A stretch of 64,000 bases of DNA from Thermoleophilia bacterium (GTDB lineage: Bacteria > Actinomycetota > Thermoleophilia > RBG-16-64-13). A program made the position numbers and the translations under genes. The DNA lies in assembly GCA_027493445.1 (NCBI GenBank), contig JAOSKU010000001.1, positions 2,376,822-2,440,821 of the forward strand, written 5' to 3'. Shown in pieces: positions 52,649 to 61,440 of the stretch (its first letter is position 1; every line of letters begins with the position of its first letter). Below the pieces are notes generated by a model, which had not been told where the DNA came from, made no database searches, and saw nothing but the letters and a program-made list of their open reading frames with translations.

Positions 52649-53421
52649 TCAGTGGATGCTCAGACCCCCGTCGGCCCCGATGATGTATCCGGTGGTGTAG
52701 GCCGCGTCGTCGGAGGCCAGCCAGGCGAACGTGCCGGCCACCTCCTCGGGTTGCGCCCAGTATCCCAGTGGGATGCGAGCTAGGTACGCGTCCTTGAACT
52801 TGGGATCGTTGACGATGGTCTGGGTCATCTTGGTCTCGGCTCCCGGGGCCACGCAGTTGGCTGTGATGCGGTAACGGCCCAGCTCGCGGGCACAGGACTT
52901 GGTCAGGGCCACGATGCCGCCCTTGGCCGCGGCGTAGTTCACCTGCCCGATGGTGCCCGAGACACCGGCCACCGATGTCACCGTGATGATGCGGCCGTAG
53001 GTCCGCTCGATCATGGGCCCCACCACGGAGCGGATGCAGTAGAAGGTGCCATGCAGATGCACGTTCATGACCGCGTGCCAGTCGTCCACGCTCATCTTGT
53101 GGATCATGGACGGCTTTGTGAAGCCGGCCATGGTGACCAGGATATCGACCTGGCCCCAGGCATCGAGGGTGGCGGCCGTCATGGCCTGGACGGCGTCCCA
53201 GTCGCCCACGTCGGTGGGAACGACCAGAGCCTCGCCTCCGGTCGCCTCGATGAGGGCTTTGGTCTCCTCCAAAGGCTCGCGCCGGCGGCTCGCGAGTGTC
53301 ACCTTCGCCCCTTCCCGCGCGAGACGGACGGCCACCGCCTGGCCGATACCTTCGCCGGCGCCGGTGACGATGGCCACCCGGCCGTCGAGTCCGCCCGAAC
53401 GCGTGCTCTCGGAAGATGTCA
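52649..53421 (-). CDS. Short-chain dehydrogenase/reductase
   Basis: A 257-residue classical SDR: the cofactor motif VAIVTGAGEGIGQAVAVRLA (TGxxxGxG), VTMAG (NNAG variant), the catalytic Ser in TVTSVAGVSG and YAAAK (Tyr-x-x-x-Lys), and the C-terminal YTTGYIIGADGGLSIH. It oxidises or reduces a hydroxy/keto pair with NAD(P). As the third gene of the BadH-like operon it probably handles a hydroxyacyl-CoA intermediate. The ATG at 53421 is chosen because the Rossmann fold starts 15 residues in; the open frame to 53587 is not SDR-like. Confidence 0.9.
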
Positions 53422-53439
53422 TGTGCTCCGCTTCTCCTC

Positions 53440-54057
53440 TCAGGAGCGGCCCTTTCCCTCGGGGTCCGCAGCGTCGTCGATGATCCAAGGCGTCCAGCCT
53501 GTCGCGTCCAGGTCGTCGCTCACGCATTCTGCAAGAGCGACCTCGGTGAAGTCCTTCAGACAGACCCTCGCCAGCTTCTGATACCACCGGGTTCCCCAGC
53601 TCTTGTGCTCGGCCAGCTCGGGGCGCACGGGTCCCACGATCTTACCAGGTACGCCTACCACCAAGCTTCCCGGGGGGATCTCCATGCCAGCGGGCACCAG
53701 GCAGCCGGCGCCGATGATCGACCCGGCTCCCAGCACAGCGCCGTCCTGGACGATCGCTCCCATGCCCACCAGCACATCATCACCCACATGGGCCCCATGC
53801 ACTATGCAGCCGTGACCTAGATGGGCAGCCTCTCCCAGTCTCACCTCGGCGCCCACCTGACCGTGGACGGTGCAGGAGTCTTGCACGTTCGAGCCCGCGC
53901 CCACGCGGATAGTCACCCAGTCGCCGCGCAGGCTGGCCCCCGCCCCAATGTAGCAGCCGGGACCGATCACCACCCGGCCGACGATCGAGGCCTGAGGGTG
54001 CACGAAGCTCGCGGGATGGATGCGGGGACGGTTGCCCCCGACCGCGTAGACGGCCAC
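53440..54057 (-). CDS. Left-handed beta-helix (gamma carbonic anhydrase/PaaY-like) protein
   Basis: 205 residues of hexapeptide repeats: IHPASFVHPQASIVGRVVIGPGCYIGAGASLRGDWVTIRVGAGSNVQDSCTVHGQ, then EAAHLGHGCIVHGAHVGDDVLVGMGAIVQDGAVLGAGSIIGAGCLVPAGMEIPPGSLVVGVPGKIV. Three His (CTVHG, LGHGC, VHGAHVG) sit where gamma carbonic anhydrases and PaaY bind metal. PaaY is a thioesterase that clears dead-end CoA products in phenylacetate degradation, which makes a similar repair role plausible. It has a GTG start and lies between two SDR genes on one transcript. Confidence 0.86.
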   Translation of the reverse strand: MAVYAVGGNRPRIHPASFVHPQASIVGRVVIGPGCYIGAGASLRGDWVTIRVGAGSNVQDSCTVHGQVGAEVRLGEAAHLGHGCIVHGAHVGDDVLVGMGAIVQDGAVLGAGSIIGAGCLVPAGMEIPPGSLVVGVPGKIVGPVRPELAEHKSWGTRWYQKLARVCLKDFTEVALAECVSDDLDATGWTPWIIDDAADPEGKGRS

Positions 54058-54064
54058 GAACGGG

Positions 54065-54838
54065 TCAGACCATGGTCAGGCCGCCGTTGACCGACAGTAC
54101 CTGCCCGGTGACATACGTGTTCGAGGCGCTCGCCAGGAAGCACACCACCTCCGCCGGCTCGTCAGGGGAGGCCATCCGCCGCATGGGGATGGTCTTGACA
54201 ATGGCGTCCATCACCTTCTGGTCGAGTCCGGCCACGAGCGGGGTGTCGGTAATACCCGGAGCTACCGCATTCACCAGGACGCCATGACGCACGGCCTCGC
54301 GGGCCAGCGCCTTGGTGAAGGCGATGATGCCTCCCTTGCAGGCCGAGTACACCGTCTCGCCCAGGGAGCCCACCCGGCCGGCGTCGGAGGCGAGGTTGAC
54401 GATCTTGCCGCCGTCCCCCTGCTCGACGAAGGCCTCGAAAGCGGCCCGACTCATGTTGATAGGTCCCTTGAGGTTGATGGCGATGACCTTGTCCCAGAAG
54501 GAGGGCTCGTGCTCCAGGAAGGGCTGCACGATGTCCCATCCAGCGTTGTTCACCAGCACGTCGAGGCGGCCGAAGACCTCCCGGGTCTTTGCCACGGTCG
54601 CCCGGGCGTCGTCGAAGGACGTGACATCACAACGGACGAAGTGGGCGTCACTGCCGGCCGAATCCACGAGCCCCACCGTCTCCTTGCCGCCGATCTCGTT
54701 GATGTCGGCAACCACCACGCGCGCGCCGAGGGCCGCCATGCGCAGTGCGATCGCCCTCCCGATACCGCTCGCCGCCCCGGTGACCAGGGCGACTTTGTCC
54801 TGCAGATCCATGGGTTTGCTCGTAGCCTCGATGCCCAC
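54065..54838 (-). CDS. BadH-like short-chain dehydrogenase (2-hydroxycyclohexanecarboxyl-CoA dehydrogenase type)
   Basis: About 257 residues. SDR motifs are VALVTGAASGIGRAIALRMA, VLVNNAGWDIVQPFLEHEPSFWDKVIAINL, the catalytic Ser in NLASDAGRVGS, YSACKGG and GQVLSVNGGLTMV. The NNAGWD...EP.FWDK.IAINL and SDAGRVGS.GE..Y.ACKGG segments resemble BadH of the cyclohexanecarboxylate/benzoate pathway, which oxidises 2-hydroxycyclohexanecarboxyl-CoA. The start is taken as the GTG at 54838 because AGAGGGGG lies 4 nt upstream; an ATG at 54811 is the alternative. First gene of the operon behind a consensus promoter and TetR-type operator. Confidence 0.87.
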   Translation of the reverse strand: MGIEATSKPMDLQDKVALVTGAASGIGRAIALRMAALGARVVVADINEIGGKETVGLVDSAGSDAHFVRCDVTSFDDARATVAKTREVFGRLDVLVNNAGWDIVQPFLEHEPSFWDKVIAINLKGPINMSRAAFEAFVEQGDGGKIVNLASDAGRVGSLGETVYSACKGGIIAFTKALAREAVRHGVLVNAVAPGITDTPLVAGLDQKVMDAIVKTIPMRRMASPDEPAEVVCFLASASNTYVTGQVLSVNGGLTMV

Positions 54839-54881
54839 GGAACCCCCTCTCCTCGTAGTACGCGGAACGACCGCCCAGGGA

Positions 54882-54901
54882 TTGGTCGGTCGGTCAGTCA
54901 A
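54882..54901 (-). promoter_or_regulatory. TetR-type operator of the BadH-like operon
   Basis: TTGGTCGGTCGGTCAGTCAA, an 8-of-10 core match to TTnnnTGGYCGRCCAnnnAA with both flanking pairs. It lies about 9 nt downstream of the promoter -10, over the predicted transcription start. Confidence 0.6.
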
Positions 54902-54910
54902 CTCCGCCCA

Positions 54911-54939
54911 ATGCTAGAGCACGCCGCCGCCCCTGTCAA
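54911..54939 (-). promoter_or_regulatory. Sigma-70-type promoter of the BadH-like operon
   Basis: Read on the minus strand: TTGACA (54934-54939), a 17-bp spacer and TAGCAT (54911-54916). A consensus -35 with good spacing makes this one of the clearest promoters in the window. Confidence 0.7.
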
Positions 54940-54966
54940 ACCGCCCACCCCTGCCAGACCAGAGCC

Positions 54967-57228
54967 TCAAGGCCGAGAGGCAAGTACTGTCTCCAGGCGG
55001 AACAGCATCTCGGCCACCTGTCCCCGGGTTGCCGATGACCACGGGGCGAAGCCGGTGGCCGAGCGCCCCCGGACCACCCCCATCTCCCACACGGGAGCCA
55101 CCTCTTCTCCCGCATCGTCGGCCAGATCGTAGAAGGGCAAGACGATTCCCGCGGGAGGGAGGTCCAGTTTCTCGCCGCCTGCTCGGGAGAGCATGCGGGC
55201 CACTTGGACCCGGCTCACGGGCTGGTAAGGCCCGAACAGCAGGCGCGCGTCCCCAGGGACCTGGGTACCCGAAAGCCCGTTGACCACTCCAGCGACGGCT
55301 GCCGCCTCCACGTGCGCGTAGGGATAACCGGGAGCCACAGGCACGTCACGGAACGTCGCCCTAGCTCCCGGGGCGGGCTCCACAGGGGCCCAGCCGAGTG
55401 CCAGCACCACCATCTTGGTGATCTGGGCCCGGGTCACCGTGGCGTCCGGCCGAAAGGTGCCGTCGGAGAAGCCTTCGACGACCCCCTGAGCCGCCAGCGC
55501 CTGGATTGCCTTGGCGAAGGGGTGCCCGGATTCCACGTCGCGGAAGGTGCTGGCGGCGCTGACCACTTCCGAGCTCATGGGTGACGCCTCCACCTCCCCA
55601 CCAGGGAGGTAGGCATACGCCCACACGGGGTTGGAGACGTTGCCGACCCCATCGAGAGCGAAGGCCGTGAAGTAGACGACCGACCCCGGAGTGAAACCGA
55701 GGGCGACTGGGTCATCGGTCATGTGGAGCTCCTGATCGCCCGGGGGAGCGTCCAACACGGCTACGAGCCCGCCCTCCCCAGTTGACCGCGCCGGGCGCCC
55801 CGCGGTGCGGCGAACCTCGACCTGTGCCCGGTCGTCGTCCGCATGCAGCGAGACCGTCAACGATACCCGGGCACTCTCATCGTTGTCTGCCACGAACGTG
55901 GTGACGCCATCGGGCGACCGAGGGGCGGTCACGTCACCGACAGACGAGCCACCTTCGAGCAACGCCAGCGACGAGGCCGCATCGATGCGGCCGGCACCCG
56001 TCTGCGGGTCCCAGCCGGCAGGGCCCACGTCCCGGCACCCGTCCTCCAACAGCTGCTCGACCCTCGCCGGCGTCAAACTGGAATTGCGCGACAGCAGCAA
56101 GGCGGCCACCCCGGCCACGGCAGCCGACGAGAACGAGGTGCCCGAGACGAGACGGTAGGTGGGTTCATGTAGGGCCGTGTCGAAGAAGCCCGTCGTCCGA
56201 ATCGACGACCCGGGAGCAGCCACGTCGATCTCCGGCCCGGAGTTCGAGTAGGCCAGCGGTTCGTCGCCGGCATCCGTGGCGCCGACCGCGATCACCTCGG
56301 GAAAAGCGGCCGGGTACCGGACGCCAGGCTGGGAGTCGTTCCCCGCCGCCGCGACAACCACCACTCCCTGATCGCGGGCGTAGCGCACAGCCGCCTGCAG
56401 CGCCCCTGAGGGCCACTGGCCGCCCAGACTCACGTTGACGATGCTGGCCCCCTGGTCGACGGCCCAGATGATGCCCGCGGCCGCGTCCTGGTCATTGCCC
56501 ACTCCGCTCTCGTCGAGGACGACCACCGGCAGGATGCGCACCCGCTGGGCGATGCCCGCCACCCCCGTACGATTGTGGACGTTCGCGGCGATGATGCCGG
56601 CAAGAGCCGTCCCGTGGCCGTTGAGGTCGCCGGTATCGTTCGGAGTCGAGGCATGGATCAGGTTCAGCCCCGGCAGCAGGCGTCCCTCCAGATCAGGGTG
56701 AGGACCGACGCCGGAGTCCACCACGGCCACCGTCACCGCCGCGCTGCCGGGCGAGGTCTCCCATGCGCGGGCCACCTGGAGGCGAAGCAGATGATACTGG
56801 TCCCAGAACTGGGGGTCGTTCGGCGCCGCGTACGCTGAGACGGGGCGGGGCGCCTCAGCCCAGGCCACCCCGTCGAGGCTTCGCAGCCGGGTGGCCAGTG
56901 CCGCCGGACCGCCTGCGCGCGGCCAGGCCCGGTAGACACCGGCGCTGGCACCCATCAGTGGCTCTACCTCGGCCACGGCGCCCACGGCCGCAAGCACGGC
57001 GTCTGCATCCCATCCCGGCCGCAGCCCGAAGCTGGCCGCCTGGGCGGCGCCGCCCGCACCGTATGCCTCTGCCTGAGTCTGCGCCCGGGCTTCGGCCCCG
57101 GGAGGCACGGTCAACACCACGACCAGGCCGATCAGCAAGGCGGCCGCTGCCACTGTTCGCTGATGTCCGCGGCGCGCGCGCCAAGCCTGCTCCTGCCCGA
57201 CCCGGGTGTTGGAGCTCCGCGCAGTCAT
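54967..57228 (-). CDS. Secreted subtilisin-like (S8) protease with C-terminal SLH domains
   Basis: 753 residues. The signal peptide (TVAAAALLIGLVVVLTVPPGAEARA) and propeptide are followed by an S8 domain with Asp in VAVVDSGVGPHPD, His in LNGHGTALAGIIAA, the oxyanion-type VAAAGNDSQPG and Ser in SGTSFSSAAVAGVAALLL. A linker with a fibronectin-like segment (SVVYFTAFALDGVGNVSNPVWAYAYLPGG) leads to three SLH repeats (TFRDVESGHPFAKAIQALAAQGVVEG, TFRDVPVAPGYPYAHVEAAAVAG, PFYDLADDAGEEVAPVWEMGVV), so the protease is likely to be anchored to the cell wall. No operon partner is obvious. Confidence 0.92.
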   Translation of the reverse strand: MTARSSNTRVGQEQAWRARRGHQRTVAAAALLIGLVVVLTVPPGAEARAQTQAEAYGAGGAAQAASFGLRPGWDADAVLAAVGAVAEVEPLMGASAGVYRAWPRAGGPAALATRLRSLDGVAWAEAPRPVSAYAAPNDPQFWDQYHLLRLQVARAWETSPGSAAVTVAVVDSGVGPHPDLEGRLLPGLNLIHASTPNDTGDLNGHGTALAGIIAANVHNRTGVAGIAQRVRILPVVVLDESGVGNDQDAAAGIIWAVDQGASIVNVSLGGQWPSGALQAAVRYARDQGVVVVAAAGNDSQPGVRYPAAFPEVIAVGATDAGDEPLAYSNSGPEIDVAAPGSSIRTTGFFDTALHEPTYRLVSGTSFSSAAVAGVAALLLSRNSSLTPARVEQLLEDGCRDVGPAGWDPQTGAGRIDAASSLALLEGGSSVGDVTAPRSPDGVTTFVADNDESARVSLTVSLHADDDRAQVEVRRTAGRPARSTGEGGLVAVLDAPPGDQELHMTDDPVALGFTPGSVVYFTAFALDGVGNVSNPVWAYAYLPGGEVEASPMSSEVVSAASTFRDVESGHPFAKAIQALAAQGVVEGFSDGTFRPDATVTRAQITKMVVLALGWAPVEPAPGARATFRDVPVAPGYPYAHVEAAAVAGVVNGLSGTQVPGDARLLFGPYQPVSRVQVARMLSRAGGEKLDLPPAGIVLPFYDLADDAGEEVAPVWEMGVVRGRSATGFAPWSSATRGQVAEMLFRLETVLASRP

Positions 57229-57371
57229 CGGTCGAGCCCGCTGATCGCCAGAGTGATGCCCATGGTGTCATCCAGTGTACCCCGGCTGATCAGAAGCTTC
57301 GAGCCGGCCTACGGATTCGATTCGGTCGGAGGGAGGGGGCGACCCGGACCCTGGAGCTCCCGCGCCCGCGT

Positions 57372-57725
57372 TCAGAAGCGGACGACCGCCGTCGACTCCT
57401 GATCGAGGTAGCGGTTCAAAACGGGTACGAACTTGAAGAAGAAACTCTCGGCCGGCACCCTGACCCGGGCTTCGTACCACTTTGTCTGCGCTTTGTGGAA
57501 GTCGAGCGAGAGCAGCTCAGCCCCCTCTCCCTCGACGAACGTGTTCGCTGCTCCGAGGGCGGCGCCTTCGTTACCGTTCGAGCCCACGTACGCGAAGGCC
57601 GCCTGCTGGGCGGCACCCAAAGCAACGTCCTGGGCGCTCCGGTATGCCGCGAACATGGACGACCCGTCGAGGATCACAGCCACCGCGAGCACCAGGGCCA
57701 GCACGAGGCTCAGCATGCCTTTCAT
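57372..57725 (-). CDS. Small membrane-anchored secreted protein, unknown
   Basis: 117 residues. An N-terminal hydrophobic helix (MLSLVLALVLAVAVILDGSSMF) is followed by AAYRSAQDVALGAAQQAAFAYVGSNGN and a mixed region ending STAVVRF. One membrane segment with a short Ala-rich helix and an exported domain is reminiscent of pseudopilin/TadE-like proteins, but I do not recognise the family. It lies alone between two surface-protein genes on the same strand. Confidence 0.65.
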   Translation of the reverse strand: MKGMLSLVLALVLAVAVILDGSSMFAAYRSAQDVALGAAQQAAFAYVGSNGNEGAALGAANTFVEGEGAELLSLDFHKAQTKWYEARVRVPAESFFFKFVPVLNRYLDQESTAVVRF

Positions 57726-57853
57726 ACCTGCTCCAACGTACAGCTTCTCACGTGGTTACGCGGGGTCCCCGGGGTACCCGGAGCCCCCCTCCATGACCCT
57801 TGTATCGACACAACAGCCGGACTTCATGATGGCCGGAGGACGCGGCCGCGAGC

Positions 57854-59872
57854 TCAGCGCAGCCTTCTCACCAGCAGCACGGAGCCCACCCCCAGCAGAA
57901 GTGCGCCCACCACCCAGGGAACCACGGAACCCACCGAGATCGAGCGGATGGAAAGGCTCGCCGCGTCAACGAGCGTCCCACCGGCGATCACCTGTACCTG
58001 GACGGTTACCCGCCCACCGTACACGACCGCCGGTACGGTCACGATGTTCTCCCCGGGCTCCAGAGTGGTCTTCTGCCGCGCGGCCGCCCCGAAATCGACC
58101 CCGTTGCCTGCCAGGGTCAGCACGACATCGAGCGGGTATCCCAACTGGTTGATCACCGCCACCGGCACGTCCCCCTGCCTCCCCACGATGATAACCGACT
58201 TGTCCGGGGCCACGTCCACCTTATCGAACTCGAGCGCCACGCCCTCTTCAACCGCCTCGAGGTAGGCCAACCCCAGGTTGGCCACCACCGGGTTCGCTCC
58301 TTTCGCGAACCAGTAGCGGCTCTCGGCCTGGTAGAGCAGCAAGCGCAGGGCGTCCAGGGGCGCCCGTTCGGACTCGGTGGCATTCGCCAGATCGTCCACC
58401 CGGGCATGCGCCGCACGCAGGCGTTCCAGGAACGTCTGGCCCACGTATCCCTCGACGAACCCCCCGTAGCGGCTCAGAAAGATCGGGCGCGTATCGGGCG
58501 GATGAGTGCGCAGCGTCTCGGCCAGGGTCGCCGTGTGGATCCAGGGAGACTGGGCCAGGATCTCCCCTACCTCTTTTAGGAAGGAGGCCGGCGGCAACCC
58601 ATAGTCGTCGGCCGGGACGCCCACGATGGGTCCCGTCTGCTCGGTCGCCAGCACGGCCGCCAGAGCGGCCGCGAAGCGCCCGGGGTCCCAAGGGGGAGCC
58701 AAAGCGGCGCGCAGCTCCCGGTCGGCGAAGACCAGGGTCAAGCGGTTGTTGGCCCCATCCCGTACGCGCACCGGCGCTCGCCGGTCGGGGGCGGTTTCGG
58801 CAAGGTCTCGAGCCACATCGGGGTCGGCGACAACGTAGCCTATCGAGGCCCGGCTGAAGGACTCCAGGCTGTCGGTGGTCACCTCCAGCCCCGGCGGATA
58901 CGCTCCCTGGGGAGACTCAACGAGCTGCAGCGTCGACTGAAGCTCGGCCTTGCCCAACTGCATCTGGTCGAAACCGTCGCCCCAACCTTCGCGGGCGAGC
59001 ACGGGCAGTGCGGGCATCGCATACGGCCCGGGGATCACCTGCACCGAGTCCAGGGCGGCGACCCGGCGGAGGGTATCCAGGGCTTCGCCGGCGCGCACCG
59101 CGGGCTCGGCGCTCCGATCGACGGTCACCTGGACCCCCGACGCATCGAGCTCCGTAAAGCCGTCGGCCAGGTCCCGCAACTGGGCGAGCAGCACGGGCTC
59201 GACCGCCAAGGTCATGTGCCAATCGGGGAAGCCGTCGACGGCGCTGAACAGCGCGTAGAGACTCTCGGGTGAGTCCGCTCGAGGCACCACCAGCCCCTGG
59301 GCGACCTGGTCGACGAACACGTCCTGCGGATCGCGGTGGACACCCCGGGCGATCGGCCAGACCATGGCCAGGTCGACCGGTTGGGGCAGGTTCGCCACCT
59401 TGCCCAGCCAGAGCTCCTGGCGCATGATCTTGTCGGTTCCGGCGGTCACCGTGACCCGCACCAGGTAGGCTCCCGGCTGCGCCATCCACTCGCCGGGGAT
59501 GGCGACCGTGGTGTCGAGCCGGCCGGCGAGGTCTCCCAGCTCGCTGTCGAGCACGCGCCCGGCCACCGACCGGTCGCCCACACCCGCGCTGGGCAGGGCC
59601 GGACCGAACGCTTCCACGCGCAGGCGCGCCTGGGGCCAAGGGCCGCCGAGCGTGCTCCCCAGCTGCAGCTCGACGGGCGCCCCCGCCGCGCTCATCCACG
59701 CCGGCACTGTGGCGCTGAGGTCGGGGAGCGCCCGGGCGGGCGCGACGCGAACGACGCAGGAAAGCAGGATGCTCGCACTGAGGGCAAGCAGCACCAGGGT
59801 AAGGGTGAGCAGCGGGCGGGCGGCCACGCGCGTGGTAGGCGTGCAGACCCTCATGGCCCGAGAGTGTACCAT
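57854..59872 (-). CDS. Large membrane-anchored surface protein, DUF6049-like
   Basis: About 672 residues. An N-terminal signal segment (PLLTLTLVLLALSASILLSCVV), a long extracellular part and a C-terminal membrane helix (VVPWVVGALLLGVGSVLLVRRLR) with a short basic tail give a type I membrane topology. The middle contains VDLAMVWPIARGVHRDPQDVF, DGFPDWHMTLAVEPVLLAQL and VIPGPYAMPALPVLAREGW, resembling the actinobacterial DUF6049 surface proteins of unknown function. The ATG at 59872 has GAGGGG 4 nt upstream; an in-frame ATG at 59854 is an alternative. It is divergent from the CBS-nucleotidyltransferase gene. Confidence 0.75.
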   Translation of the reverse strand: MVHSRAMRVCTPTTRVAARPLLTLTLVLLALSASILLSCVVRVAPARALPDLSATVPAWMSAAGAPVELQLGSTLGGPWPQARLRVEAFGPALPSAGVGDRSVAGRVLDSELGDLAGRLDTTVAIPGEWMAQPGAYLVRVTVTAGTDKIMRQELWLGKVANLPQPVDLAMVWPIARGVHRDPQDVFVDQVAQGLVVPRADSPESLYALFSAVDGFPDWHMTLAVEPVLLAQLRDLADGFTELDASGVQVTVDRSAEPAVRAGEALDTLRRVAALDSVQVIPGPYAMPALPVLAREGWGDGFDQMQLGKAELQSTLQLVESPQGAYPPGLEVTTDSLESFSRASIGYVVADPDVARDLAETAPDRRAPVRVRDGANNRLTLVFADRELRAALAPPWDPGRFAAALAAVLATEQTGPIVGVPADDYGLPPASFLKEVGEILAQSPWIHTATLAETLRTHPPDTRPIFLSRYGGFVEGYVGQTFLERLRAAHARVDDLANATESERAPLDALRLLLYQAESRYWFAKGANPVVANLGLAYLEAVEEGVALEFDKVDVAPDKSVIIVGRQGDVPVAVINQLGYPLDVVLTLAGNGVDFGAAARQKTTLEPGENIVTVPAVVYGGRVTVQVQVIAGGTLVDAASLSIRSISVGSVVPWVVGALLLGVGSVLLVRRLR

Positions 59873-59917
59873 AGCGCCCCTCGCTCCCCGCTGCGTGGGG
59901 CGTAGAACTCGACCTGA

Positions 59918-59923
59918 TAGAAT
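59918..59923 (+). promoter_or_regulatory. -10-like element upstream of the CBS-DUF294 gene
   Basis: TAGAAT about 50 nt upstream of the chosen GTG start, which has CGGGGGGC as ribosome-binding tract. No convincing -35 hexamer is visible. Confidence 0.3.
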
Positions 59924-59972
59924 GACGCGGGAAACCCCTTGGAATGCGAGTACCCCGGCCACCGGGGGGCAA

Positions 59973-61435
59973 GTGACCGGCATCAGTCCCGAGCAGACCG
60001 TCGGCATCTTCTACAAGACCCGGGTGCGCGACGTCATGACCCAGGCCATGGTGACCTGCGACGAGGATGCGCGCGTCACCGACATGGCCAACCAGATGCG
60101 CGACCACGGCATTGGCTCCGTGGTCGTGGTCGATTCCGAAAACCGGCCGCGAGGCATCGTCACCGAGCGCGACCTCGTCTACAAGGTGGTAGCTGCAGGC
60201 TGCCCCGGAGACCTTACCGCCTACGACATCATGTCGAGCCCCCGGTCGTGACGCAACCCGACGACTTCATCTACCAGGCCCTGCACCTCATGACCCGCAG
60301 GCACTGCCGCCGGCTCATCGTGGTGAACAACCGGGGAGAGGTCAGTGGATTCCTCTCCATGCGGGACATCATGCGCCTGGAAGCCAGCGACAGCCGCATG
60401 CTCCTGGAGCGCATCGCCAAGGCGGGCAGCATCGAGGAGCTGAGCGCAGTCAGGCGGGACATCGACGAGTTCGTCCACCGGCTATTCATCGGCGACGTCG
60501 ACGGACGAGCTCTGTCCGAGATCATGACCGACTTCAACGAGACCGTGACGCGCCGCATCATATCTTTGAACGAGATGAGGCTCCGCGCCGAGGGCTTCAA
60601 GACGCCTCTCACCGGCTACGCCTGGGTCGCTTTTGGCTCCGAAGGGCGGAAGGAGCAGGTGCTGCGCGGCGATCAGGACAACGGCCTGGTGCTGCCCGAC
60701 GACAGCCCGCCGGAGGCGATCGCCTACTACCTGAAGCTGGCCCAACGCATCAACCTCGACCTGGCCGGCTACGGATTCGAGCTGTGCAAGGGTGGCGTCA
60801 TGGCCCGGGAGGAGAAGTATTTCGGCACGCTCGCCCAGTGGAAGGCGCGGGCGCGCCACATGATACGCAACTCCAGCGAGGGCCGGGAGCTACGCGACCT
60901 CTCCATTCTGCTCGACCTGAAGCATGTGACTGGGGACGAGGGCTTGGTCGACGATCTGTGGGCCTACATGTTGGCCGAGCTCCAGAACGACCCGCCCGCG
61001 CTGCGGGCCCTGGCCGAGGACGGGGTCACCAAGACGGTGCCCTTGACATTGCTCGGCCGCCTCCGTTACGAGAAGGACGACCAGGGCCGGCGCGGCATCA
61101 ACGTCAAGAGATACGGCGTGCTCCCTCTCACGGCCGGGGTCAAGGCTCTGTCAATGGAGCGGGAGGTGCGGCCGACCAGCACCCCGGAGCGCATCCAGGC
61201 CCTCAGAGACCAGGGCGTCCTCGAGCGCAACACGGCCGCCGACCTGCTCTTCGCGCATGAGCTCCTCCTGCGCCTCAAGCTGCAGGCCTCGATCGAGAAG
61301 GTCATCCACGGCCAGACGGCCACCCACTTCTTCTACCCCGAGGATTGGACCGACTGGGAACGGCACAATCTCAAGCGGGCGTTCAAAGCGATCGACCGCC
61401 TGCTCTCGTTCCTCCGGCTCCACTTCGCGCTCTGA
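59973..61435 (+). CDS. CBS-pair / DUF294 nucleotidyltransferase-like signalling protein, one frameshift
   Basis: About 487 residues after restoring one C in the C5 run 60239-60243, which rejoins IMSSP and PVVTQPDDFIYQALHLM. Residues about 20-130 are two CBS domains (RVRDVMTQAMVTCDEDARVTDMANQMRDHGIGSVVVVD; HCRRLIVVNNRGEVSGFLSMRDIMR). The DUF294 nucleotidyltransferase-like domain (WVAFGSEGRKEQVLRGDQDNGLVL, with GS-x2-R-x2-Q and DxD-like residues) and DUF294_C domain follow. Such proteins resemble GlnD/GlnE-type signalling enzymes, and CBS pairs usually sense adenosyl ligands. The substrate is unknown. The GTG at 59973 is chosen because a -10 element at 59918 excludes earlier starts. Confidence 0.87.
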
Positions 61436-61440
61436 TCGGC

